Assembly: GCA_937135995.1 (NCBI GenBank)
Contig: CAKZOF010000527.1
Coordinates: 1-13,076 of the forward strand
DNA: 13,076 bases
Direction of reading: 5' to 3'
Source of the DNA: an uncultured Pyrinomonas sp.
GTDB lineage: Bacteria; Acidobacteriota; Blastocatellia; Pyrinomonadales; Pyrinomonadaceae
The notes beneath the pieces are model-generated. The model had not been told where the DNA came from and searched no databases. It saw only the letters and a list, made by a program, of their open reading frames with translations. Shown here in pieces: positions 1-7,237 of the stretch. The position numbers and the translations under genes were made by a program. Position 1 is the stretch's first letter. The number at the start of each line of letters is the position of its first letter.

Positions 1-254
1 AGCCGCAGCACGCGCTCGATCATGTGCCGCTCCTCATGCTCAAGGGCGCCGGTCTGCGCGCCCTCGGCGACCACGGCGCGCACCTCCTCCTCCGTGATCG
101 ACTGGTCGAGCGGACGGTGCGCGCCGAACAGGCGGAGGATGGCGCCGCTCGACCGGCCGAGCACCCAGACCACCGGGCCGCTGATGCGGGACAGGAAGGA
201 GAGCGGCCGCGCCACGGCGACCGCGATCCGCTCCGGGTGGCGCAGGGCGAGCTG
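1..254 (-). pseudogene. CNNM/CorC-family membrane protein, internal fragment (cut at the window edge and at an internal junction)
   Basis: On the minus strand this stretch reads as an uninterrupted piece of a CNNM (DUF21) protein of the CorC/HlyC type, a membrane family linked to divalent cation efflux and carrying CBS domains after the membrane part. The visible part starts with LALRHPERIAVAVARPL, typical of the last part of the membrane domain, continues through VVWVLGRSSGAILRLFG, and reaches the linker TEEEVRAVVAEGAQTGALEHEE and RHMIERVLRL just before the first CBS domain. The C-terminal CBS part lies beyond base 1. The N-terminal transmembrane segments should lie at higher coordinates, but the similarity stops at about base 254 and helicase coding on the opposite strand begins. 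About 76 of 79 clean codons end in G or C, clearly more than in the neighbouring gene. I infer a chimeric contig end or a recombination scar. The family call is confident; the biological reality of the join is not. Confidence 0.7.
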
Positions 255-2078
255 CTCGAGGCGCTGGGCGAGTACGATCTTCTTCCGGCGATCATCTTTC
301 TGCCGACGCGCCGCCGATGTGACGAAGCAGCCGCCGAGGCGGCGGCGCTGCGCCGCGATCCGGATGCGACGAGAAAAGCGGCGCGCCGCGCTTTTTTGCG
401 CGAGTTCGCCGACGAGCATCCCGAAATACGCCACCACAAACACTGGGAGACAGTAGTGCGCGGCGCCGTCGGCGCACATCATGCCGGACACCTGCCAGCG
501 TGGAAGCTCGCCGTGGAGCGCATGATGGGCGCCGGGTTGCTCGATGCGATCTTCGCCACGGCGACGGTGGCCGCGGGCGTGGACTTTCCGGCGCGCACTG
601 TGGTCCTCACCTGCACGGACATGCGTACCGGCAGCGGCTGGCGTCCGCTGACAGCCTCCGAGTTTCAGCAGATGACGGGGCGGGCCGGACGCCGCGGCAA
701 GGACAACGTCGGTTTCATCGTCGCCGCTCCGGGCCCGCATCAGAACCCGCAGCGCGTAGTCCACTTGCTCAGCGCGCCTCCTGATCCGCTCGAAAGCCAG
801 TTCCGCGCGACCTACACAACGTTGCTCAACCTCGTTGACGCCTATGGAAATTTCGCCCAAGTGCGCGAGATCATCGAGCGCAGTTTCGCCTACCGCGATC
901 TTTCGGAACGGATCGCTTCTTTCGCGCGCGAGCGCCAGCGTGTGGAAGTGCGCCTCGGCGAACGGCTCGCCGCTGCCGGGTGCGAAAACGGCGTCGAACA
1001 GGCGCGTGCGCTTGAACGTCTTGCCAGCGCGCGCGCCCGCTTGCTCGAAGACGGCGCGCAAACGCGCGCCGAACGGAACATCGCTTGGCTCGATGAAGTG
1101 GTCGTCCCCGGGCGCATCGTCAAGGTCGGACGTGGCAAAGATGCGCTGGTCTTCGTCACCGAAAGACGGGGCACCAACCTCGTCGGCGTGCGCGAAGACG
1201 GGCGTCGCGTCGTGCTCGGACTCGGGCGCGTGCGCCGCGTCTACAGCCGCATCTACGGGCTGCGCGACGAGGCACGCGAGACGGCTTTCGCCGAAGTGCG
1301 CGCGGGACTGACTCCGCCATTGCACGAGCCGCGTCCAGCGGAAGCGCGCGCCGAGATCGAAAATGCCGTGGCCATCTTGGACGATTTGATCGAACGGGTT
1401 ACCGGACCAGTGACCGCGCCTTGCGCACAAGCGCTGTGGGAGTCGATCGAAGATGCCGAGAGGCTGGAGCGGCTCGAACGGCGCATCGAAGCTCTGCGCG
1501 ACGAGACGTGGCATCCGTTCGCACAACGCGCGCGCGTACTGGCCCATTTCGGCTACCTCGACCTCGCTGCCGAACGCGTCACCGAACGGGGGCGTTGGCT
1601 CGCCGATCTGAGGCTCGACCGCCCTCTGTTGGTCGGCGAAGCTTTGGAGCGCGGGTTGCTCGCACGGCTCGACGCCCCGTTGGTCGCCGGCGTGATGGCC
1701 GCGCTCGCTGCCGATGAAGAGCGCGACTACGGCGAACTCCCGCTCGATGATCGATTGGTGATGGCGCTCGCCGAGTTCGAGCAGATCGCTTACGATGTGG
1801 CGAGCGTCGAGTGGCGCGAAGACTTGGAACCAGCTTCGGAGATAAACTTTTCAGCCGCTGCGGCCGCCGCCCGTTGGGCACAGGGCGTTACGTGGAGCGA
1901 ACTCGTGCGCGAAACCAAGGCCGAAGAGGGAGATCTGTTCAGACTCTTTTCGCGCACCGGAGAGTCGCTCATGCAGATCGCCGATTTGCGCGGCGCACAT
2001 CTAGCCGCCGCACGCCGCGCCGCCAAAGCTGCCGAAGCCATTCTCCGCGAACCCGTGCGCTCGGAAGCGATGCTGTGA
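249..2078 (+). CDS. Ski2-like DEAD/DEAH-box helicase with DSHCT domain, C-terminal part (5' truncated)
   Basis: This is the second half of a superfamily 2 helicase of the Ski2/Mtr4 type, a group of ATP-dependent RNA (or DNA) unwinding enzymes. Similarity begins at about LLEALGEYDLLPAIIFLPTR, the start of the second RecA domain. Further motifs are GAHHAG (motif IV region), DAIFATATVAAGVDFPAR (motif V) and QMTGRAGRRG (motif VI, bases 669-698). A long basic helical region, a small beta-rich insertion near base 1100-1250 and a helical DSHCT-like C-terminal domain follow. Walker A, DEAD/DEVH and the whole first RecA domain are missing because the reading frame runs at its left end into sequence that codes a CNNM protein on the other strand. 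The frame stays open back to base 24, but those first 70-odd codons are antisense to the CNNM fragment and are not helicase. The stop TGA overlaps a GTG in another frame. The family is clear; substrate and physiological role are unknown. Confidence 0.85.
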   Translation, partial: ELLEALGEYDLLPAIIFLPTRRRCDEAAAEAAALRRDPDATRKAARRAFLREFADEHPEIRHHKHWETVVRGAVGAHHAGHLPAWKLAVERMMGAGLLDAIFATATVAAGVDFPARTVVLTCTDMRTGSGWRPLTASEFQQMTGRAGRRGKDNVGFIVAAPGPHQNPQRVVHLLSAPPDPLESQFRATYTTLLNLVDAYGNFAQVREIIERSFAYRDLSERIASFARERQRVEVRLGERLAAAGCENGVEQARALERLASARARLLEDGAQTRAERNIAWLDEVVVPGRIVKVGRGKDALVFVTERRGTNLVGVREDGRRVVLGLGRVRRVYSRIYGLRDEARETAFAEVRAGLTPPLHEPRPAEARAEIENAVAILDDLIERVTGPVTAPCAQALWESIEDAERLERLERRIEALRDETWHPFAQRARVLAHFGYLDLAAERVTERGRWLADLRLDRPLLVGEALERGLLARLDAPLVAGVMAALAADEERDYGELPLDDRLVMALAEFEQIAYDVASVEWREDLEPASEINFSAAAAAARWAQGVTWSELVRETKAEEGDLFRLFSRTGESLMQIADLRGAHLAAARRAAKAAEAILREPVRSEAML

Positions 2079-2338
2079 TCTACGCCGACAAGGAGCGTGC
2101 GGCTCTCCGGCAAGCATTGAAGCAGGGGGTGGTGACGACGACGCTGTTTCAGCGCTCCTCTTCCTGTATGCACCGTGGGTTGGCAATGTCGGAACAGGGC
2201 GCGGTGACGACAACCAGCGCGGGTTTTCGATGGAAGCAGCGTTGCGTGGCGGGCAAGCGGGGACGCGCAATCAACCGCGGGCGTTCCGCTGGAAGCGACG
2301 TCGCCATCGCCGCTCGAAGGTGCTGGTGGGCGCGCGCA
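2079..2338. repeat. Spacer between convergent genes with diverged direct repeats
   Basis: No convincing gene lies between the helicase stop and the Uma2 stop. Bases 2201-2245 and 2257-2301 align as imperfect copies about 56 bases apart. Both carry GCGG-GACG, then CAA-CA, then CGCGGG, then TGGAAGC followed by CG-rich sequence. A further GGTGACGAC occurs near 2131 and again at 2202. The spacing and degeneracy suggest an old intergenic repeat family. A GTG at 2075 overlaps the helicase stop and opens a frame reading VIYADKERAALRQALKQG, which then runs into the repeats; it could be a decayed downstream gene. No clear terminator is visible. Confidence 0.35.
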
Positions 2339-2890
2339 CTAGCGTTGCGGAAACAGCTCATCAACGGGAAGACGCCAGCCGGGCAAGGCCGGTTCTGCTT
2401 CAGCCACGTCACCTCGGCGGTAAACGGTGACCTTGCCAGCTTCGCTCGCGCGATGGACGCGCACGACCTCGTCGCTCAGCAGATCGACGTCCCACACAAC
2501 CCTTGTGCCGGCGGCGAAATAGTCAGCGATCTTGCGAGCGATCTCTTCTTCTGCTCTGGGCCCACGGTCGTGCTCGCTGCGCACTTCGACGGCGAACAGC
2601 GGCGCGCCTTCGAAGAACTTCATGCTGTTGATGTCGCCGACGTAGAAAGCAGCGTCCGGGCAGAAAGATTTGCGGTGCGGAAGATCGACAGCGAACCCGG
2701 CACCATCCGTGACGGCGTAGCCGATGCCGGTCCGCTTCTCGTAATCGTAGAGCGAAAGAAAAATGGCGCGCGCAGCATAAAAAGGTAAGCGTCCGGTGGG
2801 AGACATCGGCACGACCTCTCCGTTGATGATTTCGGCTTTGCCTTCGACCTTGTAGAGATCTTCCAGCGTTGCTTCGGTTTTCATCCCCAT
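2339..2890 (-). CDS. Uma2-family (DUF820) PD-(D/E)XK endonuclease-like protein
   Basis: Protein of about 183 residues of the Uma2/DUF820 family, a widespread group with a restriction-endonuclease-like fold whose function is mostly unknown. The signature is visible in order: a short N-terminal helix, KAEIINGEVVPM (the usual E-x-IDGE strand), CPDAAFYV with the proline-aspartate of the active site, FEGAPLFAVEVRSEHD with the catalytic E-V-x-S strand, then a helix with lysine (IARKIADYFAAGTRVVWDVD), and a C-terminal strand region ending in PGWRLPVDELFP. Three in-frame ATGs lie at 2896, 2890 and 2884. The first overlaps the moaA stop as ATGA, but the GGAGG in front of it touches it directly, so 2890 (6 bases from GGAGG) is the better start. 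Translation is very likely coupled to moaA. Uma2 genes usually occur in many copies in cyanobacteria, Chloroflexi and Acidobacteriota; the link to moaA may be only positional. Confidence 0.85.
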   Translation of the reverse strand: MGMKTEATLEDLYKVEGKAEIINGEVVPMSPTGRLPFYAARAIFLSLYDYEKRTGIGYAVTDGAGFAVDLPHRKSFCPDAAFYVGDINSMKFFEGAPLFAVEVRSEHDRGPRAEEEIARKIADYFAAGTRVVWDVDLLSDEVVRVHRASEAGKVTVYRRGDVAEAEPALPGWRLPVDELFPQR

Positions 2891-2892
2891 CC

Positions 2893-3936
2893 TCATCCTC
2901 CGATGAAGCTCATCGTTCGCGCTGGCGGAACGAAGTCAGGGTCATTTATCCGATGGCCCTTCTCCTTTTTCATCACCACCGCGCGAATGAAGGCGCCGAT
3001 TTCGTCGCGCGAAGCGCCGCTTCGAAGCACGTCGCGCAGCGAGTGTTCCACCGTCGAGAACAGACAGGTGCGGATCTGCCCGTCGGCAGTGAGACGGATG
3101 CGCGAGCAAGCGCCGCAGAACGGCTCGGTGACCGGAGCGATGATGCCGATCTCGCCCGGCGCGCCATCGGCGAAAAGAAAGCGAACGGCCGTGCTCGATC
3201 CGCGCTCTTCTTCGATGGGCACGAGTGGGAAACGACGCTCGATGCGCTGGCGTATCTCGCGTCCCGAGACTACCTTCTCGCGCGACCAATCGTAGGCTGC
3301 GTCGAGCGGCATGAACTCGATGAACCGCATGACCAGATCGTGCTCGCGCGCGAACGCTGCAAGGTCCGCCACTTCGTCTTCGTTGTAGCTGCGAACCACG
3401 ACGACGTTGATTTTAATCGGTTTGAATCCTGCGTCTCGCGCCGCTGCAATCCCGTCAAGCACTCGTGCGAGCGCATCCACTCCCGTGATGCGCGCAAACG
3501 ACTCGCGACGGAGACTGTCGAGGCTGATGGTCACCCGATCGAGTCCCGCGGCGCGCAATTGCGCCGCGCGTGCCGGGAGAAAATAGCCGTTGGTGGTCAT
3601 CGCCAGATCGCGCAGACCTTGCGCTTTGAGGCGGGCCAGTTTCGCGACGAGCATCTCTATGTCGCGTCGCATCAGCGGCTCACCGCCTGTCAAGCGGATC
3701 TTCTCGATGCCGAGCGCGACGAAGACCTCTGCCGCTCGCTCGATCTCTTCGTAGCTCAGCATCTGTGCTTTCGGGGCAAAGGGCGGTTCGCCGTGCGGCA
3801 GGCAGTAAAAGCAACGGAAATTGCAACGATCCGTCACCGAGATCCGCAGGTCGCGGATCGCCCTTCCGTAAGCATCCTTGAGCAGGGCCTCTTGTTTCGC
3901 GCGACTGGTCACCGATGTCACCTCTTCAATCTCCAT
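2893..3936 (-). CDS. moaA: GTP 3',8-cyclase MoaA, molybdenum cofactor biosynthesis
   Basis: MoaA is the cytoplasmic radical SAM enzyme that converts GTP to 3',8-cyclo-GTP, the first step of molybdopterin synthesis (MoaC acts next). In the 347-residue protein the SAM-binding cluster motif is C38-x3-C42-x2-C45 (CNFRCFYC), followed by TGGEP at about 83-87 and TISLDS near 136-141. The second 4Fe-4S cluster that binds GTP is ligated by C274, C277 and C291 (CGACSRIRLTADGQIRTC). The protein ends in the double glycine that MoaA needs for activity (MSFIGG). The ATG at 3936 was chosen because it gives the normal family length and has AAAGG 6 bases upstream; the frame is open to 4095, but those residues are not family-like. 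The stop overlaps the first ATG of the Uma2 gene. No other molybdenum cofactor gene is in the window. Confidence 0.96.
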   Translation of the reverse strand: MEIEEVTSVTSRAKQEALLKDAYGRAIRDLRISVTDRCNFRCFYCLPHGEPPFAPKAQMLSYEEIERAAEVFVALGIEKIRLTGGEPLMRRDIEMLVAKLARLKAQGLRDLAMTTNGYFLPARAAQLRAAGLDRVTISLDSLRRESFARITGVDALARVLDGIAAARDAGFKPIKINVVVVRSYNEDEVADLAAFAREHDLVMRFIEFMPLDAAYDWSREKVVSGREIRQRIERRFPLVPIEEERGSSTAVRFLFADGAPGEIGIIAPVTEPFCGACSRIRLTADGQIRTCLFSTVEHSLRDVLRSGASRDEIGAFIRAVVMKKEKGHRINDPDFVPPARTMSFIGG

Positions 3937-4126
3937 CATACGCCTTTGCGCGCGTTCGCTCCAAGCTGCTCGATCAAAGGGAGCAGCTCCCGGCGGCATC
4001 GGTGCCACGGTTTCGTTCGGGCCGCGATGGCTGTCATCGCACGATGGGAAAAGGGACGCAAACTGCATGCGGGGCGGCCTTCCCCGTCGAGACAAAGGCT
4101 GTCAATTACTTTACAACATAAAGAAC

Positions 4127-4155
4127 TTGACAAAATCAAAACTCCGGCGTATCGT
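4127..4155 (+). promoter_or_regulatory. Sigma-70 type promoter for the 4163-6727 operon
   Basis: A perfect -35 box TTGACA (4127-4132), a 17-base spacer and a -10 box TATCGT (4150-4155, matching 4 of 6 of TATAAT) sit in an AT-rich island of an otherwise GC-rich region. Transcription would start at about 4162-4163, on or next to the first ATG (4163), suggesting a leaderless or near-leaderless message. The complementary strand also holds a weaker TTGTCA / AGTAAT pair with 17-base spacing that could serve moaA. Confidence 0.6.
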
Positions 4156-4162
4156 GCGGTGC

Positions 4163-4768
4163 ATGCGTCCGAAAGACATGACATCCGGCGGACCGACGAC
4201 GCTCCATGGCCGCGCGATGGACAATCTACGGTTCATCCGCGAGACCATGGAACGCGCCGTCGCCTTCACGGCCGTCTCCGGTTGGGGACTGGCCTTGACG
4301 GGCATCGTCGCGTGGGCGACAACTGCGCTCGCCGCGCGAGCCAGCGACCGGCGCGTGTGGCTTGGCGCGTGGCTCGGCGCGGCTGTTGTCGGCTTCTCTA
4401 TCTCGGCGCTCGCCATGTGGAGAAAGGCACGGCGGTCGCAAACCTCGCTTCTCTCCAAACCGGGGCGCAAGTTGATGACGAACTTCTCGCCGCCCGTGTT
4501 GGCGGCTGCGCTTTTGACTGTTGCTTTCGTGCAGCGCGGGCAGTTAGATCTTCTTCCGGCGATGTGGATGCTGCTTTATGGCGCGGGCGTGATGACCGGC
4601 GGCGCTTTCTCCGTGCGTCCGGTGCCGCTGATGGGCGCTTGCTTCATGCTCTTGGGCGGCGTTGCGCTCGTTTGCGCGCCGGCGTGGCAGAACGCGCTGA
4701 TGGGCGCGTCTTTTGGCGGCCTGCATCTCATCTTCGGCTTGGTGATTGCGAGGAAGTATGGCGGTTAG
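4163..4768 (+). CDS. Six-span membrane protein of unknown function, first gene of a regulator cluster
   Basis: A 201-residue hydrophobic protein that I do not recognise as a named family, although its texture (DNLRFIRETMERA, then FTAVSGWG, ending GGLHLIFGLVIARKYGG) is one I associate with conserved acidobacterial membrane proteins. About six membrane segments can be read: near GWGLALTGIVAWATTALA, WLGAWLGAAVVGFSISALA, PPVLAAALLTVAFV, AMWMLLYGAGVMTGGAF, GACFMLLGGVALVCAP and ASFGGLHLIFGLVIA. A basic loop (MWRKARRSQ) follows the second. Starts at 4163, 4178 and 4217 are possible. I chose 4163 because the promoter -10 box ends 7 bases before it. None has a good Shine-Dalgarno sequence, as expected for a leaderless start. 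Its end overlaps the start of the winged-helix gene by 11 bases, so the two are co-translated. The function is not known. Confidence 0.82.
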   Translation: MRPKDMTSGGPTTLHGRAMDNLRFIRETMERAVAFTAVSGWGLALTGIVAWATTALAARASDRRVWLGAWLGAAVVGFSISALAMWRKARRSQTSLLSKPGRKLMTNFSPPVLAAALLTVAFVQRGQLDLLPAMWMLLYGAGVMTGGAFSVRPVPLMGACFMLLGGVALVCAPAWQNALMGASFGGLHLIFGLVIARKYGG

Positions 4769-5153
4769 ACGGGTTCTTTCAACGGTTCGCGCTTCGTCTC
4801 GCGAGACGAGCGGGGAGGCGAACGAAAAGCGCGCGTCGCAAGGGCGGGCTGCGGAGCTGGACCGCTTGATTCACGAGCGGGTGAGGCTCGCGATCCTCAG
4901 TGCGCTGGCGGCCAGCGGACCGCTCACCTTCAGCGAGTTGAAAGAGATCGTCGGGACGACCGACGGCAACCTGAGCGTTCACGCGCGCAAACTCGAAGAC
5001 GCAAAGTACATCGTTTGCACCAAGGGGTTCGAGGGGCGCACGCCGAAGACGGAGTACAGCATCACGGCAAAGGGGCGGCGCGCGCTGGAGAAATATCTGG
5101 ACCACATGGAAGCATTGATCCGCGCGGCGCGTGCGGCAGCGAAGTCGAAATGA
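4758..5153 (+). CDS. Winged-helix transcriptional regulator (MarR/ArsR-like, wHTH_27 type)
   Basis: Small 131-residue DNA-binding protein. After a basic, probably disordered N-terminus of about 30 residues comes a winged helix: LDRLIHERVRLAILSALAASG (helix 1), LTFSELKEIVGT (helix 2), TDGNLSVHARKLEDAKYI (recognition helix), and a wing CTKGFEGRTPKTEYSITAKG, then a C-terminal helix RALEKYLDHMEALIRAARAA that probably dimerises. The form TTDGNLSVHARKLE with GRTPKTEY is the one seen in single-domain regulators of the PF13601 class. The ATG at 4758 has GAGGA 4 bases in front and lies inside the end of the preceding membrane gene; a TTG at 4746 is an alternative. The stop TGA overlaps an ATG of the following frame (ATGA at 5150). 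The arrangement suggests that it controls its own operon. No effector-binding domain is visible. Confidence 0.88.
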   Translation: MAVRRVLSTVRASSRETSGEANEKRASQGRAAELDRLIHERVRLAILSALAASGPLTFSELKEIVGTTDGNLSVHARKLEDAKYIVCTKGFEGRTPKTEYSITAKGRRALEKYLDHMEALIRAARAAAKSK

Positions 5154-5212
5154 TCGACGAAAACGGTTCGCGTCCGACGCAACCCATGGCGAGCTTTCGA
5201 AACGGAGGCTGT

Positions 5213-6727
5213 ATGTCGGAAAGAAACGCAACGGCGCTGTTCGTCTTAGAGAGCGGGCTTGCTCTCGGCGTGCTGGGAGACGCGCTGTTCCGCTCTAGCG
5301 GGCTCGGCCTGAACGTCGCGCTGTGGACGGGTTTGTTGCTTTTCATCACCTGCCATCTGCTGCGCCGCGAAGGGCGGTTCGCGTTCGCAGAAGCGGGCAT
5401 GTTCTTCGTCATGGCGCTCTTCTGCGCGTCAGGGGTCGCGTGGCGCGCGTCTCTGTTACTGATCTTTTGGAACCTGTGCGGGATCTGCGTGGCGCTTGTG
5501 TTGATCGCGTGGCACGGGCGCGGCAAAAGCCTTCGGACCGCCGGAGCGTTGGACTACTTGGGGGCCGCGCTGTTGGCGACGAAAGATGTCATCGTCGGTA
5601 CGCCGATGCTGATCTTTCGGGACACGGCGTGGATGGATCGGGCGCGCTCCGCTTGGGTGAGGCGTGCCATGTCGATCGCCGTCGGCCTCGTTTTTTCCAT
5701 CCCTTTGATCCTGATCTTCGGCTTGTTGCTCGCGGCGGCCGATTCGGTCTTCGCGCAAGTGTGCGAGCGCATTTTCGACGTGCCGTTGGATGAGTTCTTC
5801 TCGCATGTCTTCATCGTCGCGTTTCTCGCTTGGATCGTCAGTGGTTTCTTGCGCAGCGCGGCCTTCGAGACCGACCAGAAGCACGAAAGAAGCAACGCGG
5901 TGCTTTCGATCCTGAATTTACCGGAAAGATCGGCGAACGACGTTGGCGCGAGCTGGCGCGAAACGGCGCGCCGATCGTTGGGGATCGTGGAGATAGGGCT
6001 TCCGCTTGGGCTGCTCAATTTGCTGTTTCTCGCCTTTGTCGGCATACAGTTCCGCTATCTTTTCGGCGGCGCGTCGTTGGTCGAGGTGACGGCCGGTTTG
6101 ACTTACGCCGAGTATGCGCGGCGCGGCTTTTTCGAATTGGTCATGGTCGCCGGGCTCGTGTTGCCGTTGTTGTGGGGGGCGCAGTGGATCATGGAACGAA
6201 GCGGCGACCGGCGAGGCGAGCGGATCTTCCGCGCGCTGGCGGTCGTGCAACTGCTGCTCGTCGGCATCATCATGCTCTCGGCGCTCAAGCGCATGCTGCT
6301 TTACACGGACGCATACGGATTGACGGCCTCGCGCTTTTACGCGACGGCGTTCATGTGTTGGTTGGCCGCTGTTTTCGTGTGGTTCGCGGCGACGGTGCTG
6401 CGAGGGCGTCGCGCACGTTTTCTCTATGGCGCTGCGGCGCTCTGGTTGGTGCTGCTCATCGCGCTCCATGCGATCAATCCCGAAGGCTTGATCGTGCGGG
6501 TCAACGCCGCGCGCAGCGACTTCGATACGGCCTATGCTTCCACTTTGAGCGATGATGCCGTTCCAGCGTTGGTCCAGGCGTTGCCCGATCTGGTGGCGGA
6601 CCGGCGTCGAGAGGTCACCGAGCATCTTCTTCAGAAAGTGTGCCGCCCGAGCGCAGAGCGGGCCGACTGGCGCAACTGGACCATTGCGAAGTGGCAAGCC
6701 GCGCGCGCCTGCGCAAGGCTTCGTTGA
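5213..6727 (+). CDS. DUF4173 (DUF4153-like) polytopic membrane protein
   Basis: A 504-residue membrane protein with about eleven hydrophobic segments. The C-terminal half carries the recognisable DUF4173 texture: SALKRMLLYTDAYGLTASRF, ATAFMCWLAAVFVWF, then HAINPEGLIVRVNAAR and FDTAYASTLSDDAVPAL, followed by a soluble tail of about 80 residues ending ACARLR. The family has no established function; in many genomes it sits beside small regulators and other membrane proteins, as here. The ATG at 5213 was chosen because GGAGG ends 4 bases before it. An in-frame ATG at 5150 overlaps the regulator stop as ATGA and would add 21 polar residues; it may be used through translational coupling. The gene is the last of the plus-strand operon starting at 4163. 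The conserved cytoplasmic-looking tail after the last membrane span may be the working part, but that is only inference. Confidence 0.88.
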   Translation: MSERNATALFVLESGLALGVLGDALFRSSGLGLNVALWTGLLLFITCHLLRREGRFAFAEAGMFFVMALFCASGVAWRASLLLIFWNLCGICVALVLIAWHGRGKSLRTAGALDYLGAALLATKDVIVGTPMLIFRDTAWMDRARSAWVRRAMSIAVGLVFSIPLILIFGLLLAAADSVFAQVCERIFDVPLDEFFSHVFIVAFLAWIVSGFLRSAAFETDQKHERSNAVLSILNLPERSANDVGASWRETARRSLGIVEIGLPLGLLNLLFLAFVGIQFRYLFGGASLVEVTAGLTYAEYARRGFFELVMVAGLVLPLLWGAQWIMERSGDRRGERIFRALAVVQLLLVGIIMLSALKRMLLYTDAYGLTASRFYATAFMCWLAAVFVWFAATVLRGRRARFLYGAAALWLVLLIALHAINPEGLIVRVNAARSDFDTAYASTLSDDAVPALVQALPDLVADRRREVTEHLLQKVCRPSAERADWRNWTIAKWQAARACARLR

Positions 6728-6998
6728 AAGCGGTCCTGATGCAAGAAGCTAGCTCGGCGGAAGAGTTCGCTTCGGGATCTCAGCCATCCAGATGCCTTCA
6801 GCAGGATCGTGCAAGGTCGTGCGCGCAGCGAGAGATACCACCAACCCCTCCCGGCGCCGGGAGCACCCGGCTTCAGCAGTGGGGCAGTTGACTTAGAAAC
6901 CCTCGCCATCAAACGGCTCCGGCGGGAGTCCTTCCTCTCGCCGAAGCCGGGCGAGGCCATCCCCGACACGCGCGAAAGCACGTTGCGGAAGATTCTGC
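6728..6998. other. Spacer between convergent genes with a GC-rich palindrome and gene-like texture
   Basis: There is no supported gene in these 271 bases. A perfect 16-base palindrome (CTCCCGGC followed by GCCGGGAG) lies at 6848-6863. On the minus strand, bases about 6895 down to 6753 read without a stop as CPTAEAGCSRRR, then LVVSLAARTTLHDPAEG and IWMAEIPKRTLPPS, then TAG, with no start codon and a stop just upstream. This is either a remnant of coding sequence or part of a repeat family. At 6938-6957 CTCGCC and GGCGAG can pair into a small hairpin 40-60 bases past the THX stop, without a T-run. Confidence 0.3.
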
Positions 6999-7166
6999 TT
7001 AGGCTCTCGTGGCCTGAGCTTCGTTCGTTGGAGTCTCTTTGCCCTGCTCGCCAGTGACGGTTTGCGCTTTGGCCGCATCTTTCCTCTTCTTCTTGCGCGG
7101 GCGCGATTTACCGTAGGTCCCGCGAAAGATCTTCCCGCGTCTTGTGCGCAAGTCTCCTTTGCCCAT
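6999..7166 (-). CDS. Small ribosomal subunit protein THX (bTHX)
   Basis: A 55-residue, very basic protein whose N-terminus [20 protein letters not shown] is the hallmark of THX, the small peptide that sits in a cavity at the top of the 30S head in Thermus and related bacteria and stabilises 16S rRNA folding. The core SRPRKKKRK follows, and then a low-complexity tail rich in Ala, Thr, Gln and Glu (residues about 31-55) that is longer than the Thermus protein. The ATG at 7166 is preceded by GAGGAGAAAGAGAAG. It stands alone on the minus strand with its own promoter at 7238-7266, downstream of queG but separated from it by about 230 bases. It is easily missed by gene finders because of its size. 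The gene is called thx or rpsTHX in some genomes; I leave the symbol blank. Confidence 0.93.
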   Translation of the reverse strand: MGKGDLRTRRGKIFRGTYGKSRPRKKKRKDAAKAQTVTGEQGKETPTNEAQATRA

Positions 7167-7237
7167 CTTCTCTTTCTCCTCGGTTATCGTCGAAGAATCG
7201 TCGCGTGAGATCGAGCGTGTGCTCGACGAAAAGCGAA

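Noticed and set aside
24..248. Apparent N-terminal extension of the helicase frame
   Set aside because: The residues (RVAQGE upstream to MPLLMLKG) are the antisense of a well-recognised CNNM protein and show no helicase motif.
2869..4869. Long plus-strand open frame opposite moaA
   Set aside because: It is antisense to MoaA, rich in Arg, His and Cys, and unlike any family; high GC keeps stops rare.
6848..6863. CTCCCGGCGCCGGGAG as an intrinsic terminator
   Set aside because: The palindrome has no loop spacing or T-run on either side; kept only as part of an unexplained element.
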